DNA of 38,153 bases from a virus, in IMG/VR virus record IMGVR_UViG_3300025012_000193, positions 1 to 38,153 of that record; one strand, given 5' to 3'. Shown piece by piece: positions 34,505 to 38,153 of this stretch. A program made the position numbers and the translations under genes. The notes beneath the pieces were generated by a model that was not told where the DNA came from, did not search any database, and saw only the letters and a list, made by a program, of their open reading frames with translations. How positions within the stretch are numbered: the stretch's first letter is position 1; the number at the start of each line of letters is the position of its first letter.

Positions 34505-34839
34505 CCACTATCGCCGAGCAACTACAGGGTGAGCATGCCCACATTGACGGCGTAGAGACAATGACGTTCACGCCGGACGGCGGCTCGGCAGTTACGACAG
34601 CCAAGGGGCATTACTCGGAAAAGACGCTGGCGGAAATCAGTATTGCCGCTGCGTTGGGAATCGAGGCGACGACGGCCGTGGTTGTGCTTTGGCATTCAAC
34701 GCTTGGGGGCTCGACCCCACGGAGTCCCGACACGATCACGGATTCGGCCGCTGTGGTGTGGGTGGTGCGCGCGGTAACGACGGATCGGTTTGGGTCAACG
34801 GCGATCAAGCATCGGTGTGTATGCTCGAAACAGGTATAG
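34501..34839 (+). CDS. Head closure/connector-type protein (112 aa)
   Basis: GTG start in a GTGA junction. The product is strand-rich (ETMTFTPDGGSAVTTAKGHY, IEATTAVVVLWHSTLGG) and ends basic. Its order between joining protein and morphogenesis protein suggests a head completion or stopper protein. The family assignment is uncertain. Confidence 0.5.
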   Translation: MTTIAEQLQGEHAHIDGVETMTFTPDGGSAVTTAKGHYSEKTLAEISIAAALGIEATTAVVVLWHSTLGGSTPRSPDTITDSAAVVWVVRAVTTDRFGSTAIKHRCVCSKQV

Positions 34840-34842
34840 CGG

Positions 34843-35322
34843 ATGGACTTTACCCCTCAACAATTCGCCGCTGCGATGAAAAGCCGGGCTCAGTCCTTGG
34901 CGACTGATTGTGTGCCGATTCAGGAGCGGATCGGGGAATTACTGCGAGAGGGGCTGGATCGCAACTTTCAGAATCGCGCGAGGGCATCGGGTGCCGCATG
35001 GCCGCCGCTTTCGGCGGAGTACATCAGGCGAGTTGGGCCCCATCCGATCCTGGAGTTAACTGGTGCCATGCGGGCTGCCACGACGACGCAGACCGGAGGC
35101 CATATCAGCAACCGGCCGGATGGCATGACGGTGGAAGAGGGAATCAATCCAGACGCCTTTCCCGAAGACGAGGGGGCACACTGGGCGGGTGTGCATGATG
35201 CCGGGTCGTTGGATGGCCGCATACCGCAACGGGCGTTTGTCGAGGTCGACGGCGAGACAGTGGACCAGATCGTTGACGTGGTTGCGGATTATGTCGCGCA
35301 GACGTTTGCGGGTGGCGCATGA
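34843..35322 (+). CDS. Phage virion morphogenesis protein (Mu gpG/P2 gpS-like)
   Basis: A 159-residue protein with the family landmarks AAWPPLSAEYIRRVG, HPILELTGAMRAAT and IPQRAFVEV. This family of tail completion proteins helps join the tail to the head. The Pro-Gln-Arg-Ala-Phe ending is typical. It is ATGA-coupled to the next gene. Confidence 0.8.
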   Translation: MDFTPQQFAAAMKSRAQSLATDCVPIQERIGELLREGLDRNFQNRARASGAAWPPLSAEYIRRVGPHPILELTGAMRAATTTQTGGHISNRPDGMTVEEGINPDAFPEDEGAHWAGVHDAGSLDGRIPQRAFVEVDGETVDQIVDVVADYVAQTFAGGA

Positions 35323-35978
35323 CCTACCGCTTGAAAGACCCGGCGACTGCAACCCCCGGCCAATACCGGTGGACCGCTGCGGCGCTGGCAACGATCAAGG
35401 CGGCGCAGCTCGCGGCGGACGTGGCTGAGGTGCTCGCTTCGGCCGGCTGGATCGTTACAGGCCACACGATCTTGACCGTTCCTGGCACGTTTGGGACTGC
35501 GGCATCCGGGGTATCGGGGGCAATCCACTACACGTGCTGCACGGCGATCCAGGCCCTCGTGCAATCGTTGGCGTTAAGCGGAATTGCGAATGCCAGCGTG
35601 CTCTTGCACCGCGTGCCTTTGACGAGCGACGTGCAAAAGCCGGCCGGCGTTGGATTCCCTGCGATCATCGTTGCCCCGGCCGACCGAATCGAGCAACGCA
35701 CTGGCACTACGGGGAGCGACGACGTTGCCTACGGTGTCACGGTGTCACTTGTCAGGGCGGACAACCTCAAGGTGGTTGACGACGCCACGCTCGATAAGCA
35801 CTTGCTGCAACTCCAGGACCTAGCCAAGCTCTTCCGAAACAAACGACTCACTGCCGTGGCCTCAAACATTTACTGCCGCGTCGAACCGGGCAACCCGGTC
35901 AACTTCCCCGAGTGGCTCAAGCAGTGTTTGGCAGGAACTATCACCGTCCGCTGCGTTTGTCGCACGGGCAGAACGTAA
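35319..35978 (+). CDS. Tail terminator-like protein
   Basis: A 219-residue protein in which the C-terminal 120 residues resemble tail terminator/tail completion proteins: SDVQKPAGVGFPAIIVAPAD, DDVAYGVTVSLVRADNLKV, LQDLAKLFRNKRL and YCRVEPGNPVNFPEWLKQ. These cap the tail tube and set its length. The first 60 residues look like a separate small domain. It precedes the tail tube gene by 12 bases. Confidence 0.65.
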   Translation: MTYRLKDPATATPGQYRWTAAALATIKAAQLAADVAEVLASAGWIVTGHTILTVPGTFGTAASGVSGAIHYTCCTAIQALVQSLALSGIANASVLLHRVPLTSDVQKPAGVGFPAIIVAPADRIEQRTGTTGSDDVAYGVTVSLVRADNLKVVDDATLDKHLLQLQDLAKLFRNKRLTAVASNIYCRVEPGNPVNFPEWLKQCLAGTITVRCVCRTGRT

Positions 35979-35990
35979 AGGACCCATCGT

Positions 35991-36887
35991 ATGACCGCCT
36001 CTCTTCCGCACCAAACGCAGTATGCCGCCGGGGCAAACACCACCTACACCCGGCGGTTCTCCGTCGTGTCCGATACCGTGTCCAGCCAAAACCGAGTGCT
36101 GGAACGCGACGGCTTGCGAGGCAGCCGGACGCCACGATCCGGCGACGTGGCCGCGGCGTTTCAGTACGTGCCCCAGGGTACGATCGTGATCGAGCCCTCG
36201 GCAAACGACATCTTGTTTTGGCTGCCGTTTATCCTGGGTGGATCGGCCAACGTCGCCAGCTATCCGCTGGCCGAAACCGTACCGACGTTCGCGTGGCTTC
36301 GGGACGAAGATGGGGCGATGATGCAATTCCCTACATTGAAAGTGAACAGGGCAACGCTGTCTGGTTCGCAGACTGACCCCGTAATGAAGCTCGCGCTGGA
36401 TGTAGTGGGTGGGACTGAAGCCAGCGTCAATAGTTTCTCGAACGTGGCGGCTACGTATGAGCGGCCGTTTCTGTTCAGCGACTTGACGCTCAACCTGACC
36501 AGCAATGCTGCCAGGCAGCCATTCGACTGGCAGTGGAGCGTCGATAACCAACTGATAACCGATCGCTTTCTCAATACGCTAACTTTGACCGCTGTACCAG
36601 AGGGTGAGCGAATCATTCAGATGGCCATGACGTTGCCGTATGGGGACAACACGGCCCTCTACCCATGGGCTGCTGCTGGGGCAAACGGCAGTTTCAACAT
36701 GGCGATCGCCAGCACCAATAGCTACCTGGCCGCCAGTTTTCCGCTGCTCTTCGGTCCGCCGACGACGCCTGCCGTTCCCGACCGCAATGAGAATCGGCTG
36801 TTGCTGACGTTGCGGACCTACGCAAACAGCGCGGCGAACGGTGCGGATGGGAGTGAGTGTGTAGTGACGGCTTCGGGCAACGCCTAA
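35991..36887 (+). CDS. Major tail tube protein
   Basis: A 298-residue strand-rich protein (VAAAFQYVPQGTIVIEPSAN, DILFWLPFILGG, RPFLFSDLTLNLTSNAA, EGERIIQMAMTLPYG), with the length and position (after the tail terminator, before the chaperone genes) of a long siphovirus tail tube subunit. No metal or catalytic motif. The 49-base gap behind it contains two AGGACGCAA copies. Confidence 0.75.
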   Translation: MTASLPHQTQYAAGANTTYTRRFSVVSDTVSSQNRVLERDGLRGSRTPRSGDVAAAFQYVPQGTIVIEPSANDILFWLPFILGGSANVASYPLAETVPTFAWLRDEDGAMMQFPTLKVNRATLSGSQTDPVMKLALDVVGGTEASVNSFSNVAATYERPFLFSDLTLNLTSNAARQPFDWQWSVDNQLITDRFLNTLTLTAVPEGERIIQMAMTLPYGDNTALYPWAAAGANGSFNMAIASTNSYLAASFPLLFGPPTTPAVPDRNENRLLLTLRTYANSAANGADGSECVVTASGNA

Positions 36888-36909
36888 GCCGATTGTGTTT
36901 CGATACCGA

Positions 36910-36931
36910 AGGACGCAATAAAAGGACGCAA
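36910..36931 (+). repeat. Double AGGACGCAA motif before the tail chaperone gene
   Basis: AGGACGCAATAA (36910-36921) and AGGACGCAA (36923-36931), 13 bases apart, right before the ATG at 36937. The second copy holds AAAGGA, probably the ribosome-binding site. Confidence 0.5.
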
Positions 36932-36936
36932 GAACT

Positions 36937-37383
36937 ATGGCAAGCATGACCTGCCACCTGATCGACGATGGGTACGATTATCCGGGGTTCATTGCAGAGC
37001 GACCGGGGATTCACCCGGCTCTGCGGTTCCGCTACCGGCCGGCGTTACCCGAGGAGCGGGAGGAAGTAACGCGGTACCAGGGGCGGGCCTTCATTGTAGA
37101 GGTGACTGACCTCTTGACGACGAAGGTCATCGGTTGGGAGGTGCGAGATCGGCAAGGGCTGCCACGGCCGGTCGCTTCGGATACGTTGCGCCGGCTACAG
37201 CCGGACCTCTTGCAGGCGATGATCGGCGTGGTGCTTGGCTGGCGTCCCAACGACCCCGATCCAGCCGACGCTGCTCAGCGGGTTGAGGCGAAACAGGACC
37301 GTACCGAGCGGGCGGCCGGGCAGGCACCGGGCGATGCGAGGCTACTGGAAGCGGGAAAAAACTCCGCAGCGGCCTCCGGCTGA
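36937..37383 (+). CDS. Tail assembly chaperone, short form (gpG-like)
   Basis: A 148-residue protein (MASMTCHLIDDGYDYPGF..., RFRYRPALPEEREEVTRYQG). It lies directly upstream of an ORF in the -1 frame and of the tape measure gene, the invariable place of lambda gpG-type chaperones. These bind the tape measure protein and recruit tail tube subunits. The tail (DAAQRVEAKQDRTERAAG) is helical and disordered-looking. The slippery site sits near its 3' end. Confidence 0.85.
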   Translation: MASMTCHLIDDGYDYPGFIAERPGIHPALRFRYRPALPEEREEVTRYQGRAFIVEVTDLLTTKVIGWEVRDRQGLPRPVASDTLRRLQPDLLQAMIGVVLGWRPNDPDPADAAQRVEAKQDRTERAAGQAPGDARLLEAGKNSAAASG

Positions 37384-37769
37384 TCTTGGCTCATCCCGAG
37401 GTCGCGTTTGTCAATTGCGAGGATTGCCGTGTTTGGGAATACGAGCATGGGCGGCGGGTCGTGCGAAACGGGCAGAGTTTTCGTCGGTCCAAGCCGCCGC
37501 CTTGTCGCGGGTGCCCCAAGGTGGCCGATGAGCCGGAAGCCACTCGGGGGCCGGAGGCAGGGAAGCTGCGGACGATCAGTCGGCGGAATTGGACAACTAT
37601 CGAGCGGTATTGGGAGCAACAGGCGTGCGGTGGGCAAGTCATTGATCGACTAACACGACGAAACTTCGGGATTATTCACGAGACACTAGAGTGGCATCGG
37701 TTGGCGTTATCACAGTTGACGGCTACCATGCCCGGTTTTCGGGTTATTGAGGCACCACGTGGCCGGTGA
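36937..37769 (+). CDS. Tail assembly chaperone, frameshifted long form (gpGT-like)
   Basis: A -1 slip at 37353-37362 fuses about 142 residues of the short form to about 135 residues from the -1 frame, giving a protein of about 277 residues. The extension begins LRSGLRLILAHPEVAFVNCEDC and has two Cys pairs (NCEDC and PCRGCPKV) and helices (WTTIERYWEQQACGGQVIDR). A TTG at 37386 could serve as an independent start, but the slippery site makes fusion more likely. The GT form binds the tape measure protein and is present in small amounts relative to G. Listed as one join; the coordinates span both frames. Confidence 0.85.
37353..37362 (+). promoter_or_regulatory. Programmed -1 frameshift site
   Basis: GGGAAAAAAC contains two canonical slippery heptamers in the correct zero frame: G GGA AAA (37353-37359) and A AAA AAC (37356-37362). 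The -1 frame is open from here to the TGA at 37769. The zero-frame stop TGA (37381-37383) is 21 bases past the site. This is the standard recoding arrangement of siphovirus tail chaperone genes. Confidence 0.92.
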
Positions 37770-38153
37770 AGCAACCCGCAATCTGACTATCCGGTATACT
37801 GCGGAGGCGGATCAATCGGTGATCCAAGCCGCCGACAAGATGGCTGCGGCTGCGCTGAAGATGGAACAGGCGTGGAAGAAAGCCGTCCAGGGGGCGCAGA
37901 GCAACCTCAAGACGCTGGCCGGCGAAGGGGCTCGGACGGCTGGGGGAGTGGGCGGGGCGGGCGTTGGAGCCGTTGCCGGCCGCGGGGGCGGAGGTGCAGC
38001 AGCGAACCGGGAGGCCGAGAAGGCTGCCCGCGAGGCTGTACGGATCGAGGACCAGAAATGGAAGGCGATCAATCAGCAAGACGCCAAGCAATTTCGGGCC
38101 AGGGCAAAAGCCATATCAGATCGCGAGCGAGACGAGAAGCAATCAGCAACCGC
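37759..38153 (+). CDS. Tape measure protein, N-terminal part
   Basis: GTG at 37759 overlaps the chaperone stop by 11 bases; the frame is open to the window end. The first 130 residues are a strand (NLTIRYTAEADQSV) followed by long Ala/Lys/Glu helices (ADKMAAAALKMEQAWKKAVQ) and a Gly/Ala-rich stretch, the usual start of tape measure proteins. They set tail length and are ejected with DNA. The gene continues beyond the window. Confidence 0.8.
   Translation, partial: MAGEATRNLTIRYTAEADQSVIQAADKMAAAALKMEQAWKKAVQGAQSNLKTLAGEGARTAGGVGGAGVGAVAGRGGGGAAANREAEKAAREAVRIEDQKWKAINQQDAKQFRARAKAISDRERDEKQSAT

Noticed and set aside
1-38153. CRISPR array, insertion sequence or integrase/attachment site
   Set aside because: I saw no regularly spaced repeats, no transposase or recombinase catalytic pattern and no terminal repeats; the repeats found are the few listed.

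Overview
The window is a contiguous piece of a tailed, siphovirus-like bacteriophage (or prophage) genome. It is GC-rich and densely packed, and every recognised gene but one reads on the + strand; many neighbours share 1-4 bases as ATGA, GTGA or TAATG junctions. No integrase and no chromosomal housekeeping gene is visible. The host cannot be named firmly. The exported small proteins with C-x-GG-x-C motifs and the phage-borne papain-like peptidase look planctomycete-like to me, but that is an inference from memory of such proteomes.

Bases 1-13,400 are the early/replication and DNA-modification part. They hold the C-terminal half of an SF2 helicase, a DUF5131 (Gp37/Gp68) protein, a ParB-MT-A70 fusion adenine methyltransferase, a PD-(D/E)XK-like nuclease, two HNH proteins, a C5-cytosine methyltransferase with a second ORF buried in another frame, a zinc-finger/Toprim primase, a deoxyribosyltransferase-like protein, an XRE regulator, a DUF1064 nuclease and many small unknown proteins. 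Three candidate structured RNAs lie in its intergenic gaps: a promoter-hairpin-terminator unit near 3.25-3.38 kb, a tRNA-like fold at 8.98-9.10 kb behind a strong promoter, and a 176-base domain ending in a T tract at 9.92-10.10 kb.

Bases 13,600-19,160 look like a lysis and cell-surface module. They encode a permuted-papain (YiiX/NlpC-like) hydrolase, several proteins with signal peptides, a papain-family cysteine peptidase, a secreted protein with a perfect 54-base tandem duplication, small Cys-rich proteins and an XhlA/holin-like membrane protein. Bases 19,160-22,940 hold a DUF2341/LamG-like protein, a structural-looking protein, a ParB/Srx plus PP-loop (PAPS reductase-like) pair, and the only minus-strand gene, an ASCH-domain protein whose 3' half is antisense to the PP-loop gene.

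Bases 22,940-38,153 are the head and tail module in canonical order: small and large terminase (overlapping by 215 bases), portal, Mu gpF-like minor head protein, prohead protease, then an unusual insert of glycosyltransferase, radical-SAM-like protein and SAM methyltransferase, a probable decoration protein, major capsid protein, head-tail connectors, Mu gpG/gpS-like morphogenesis protein, tail terminator, tail tube, tail assembly chaperones with a textbook -1 frameshift site, and the start of the tape measure gene. The inserted trio suggests the virion is chemically decorated; the methyltransferases, ASCH and PP-loop genes suggest modification or protection of phage DNA or nucleotides.
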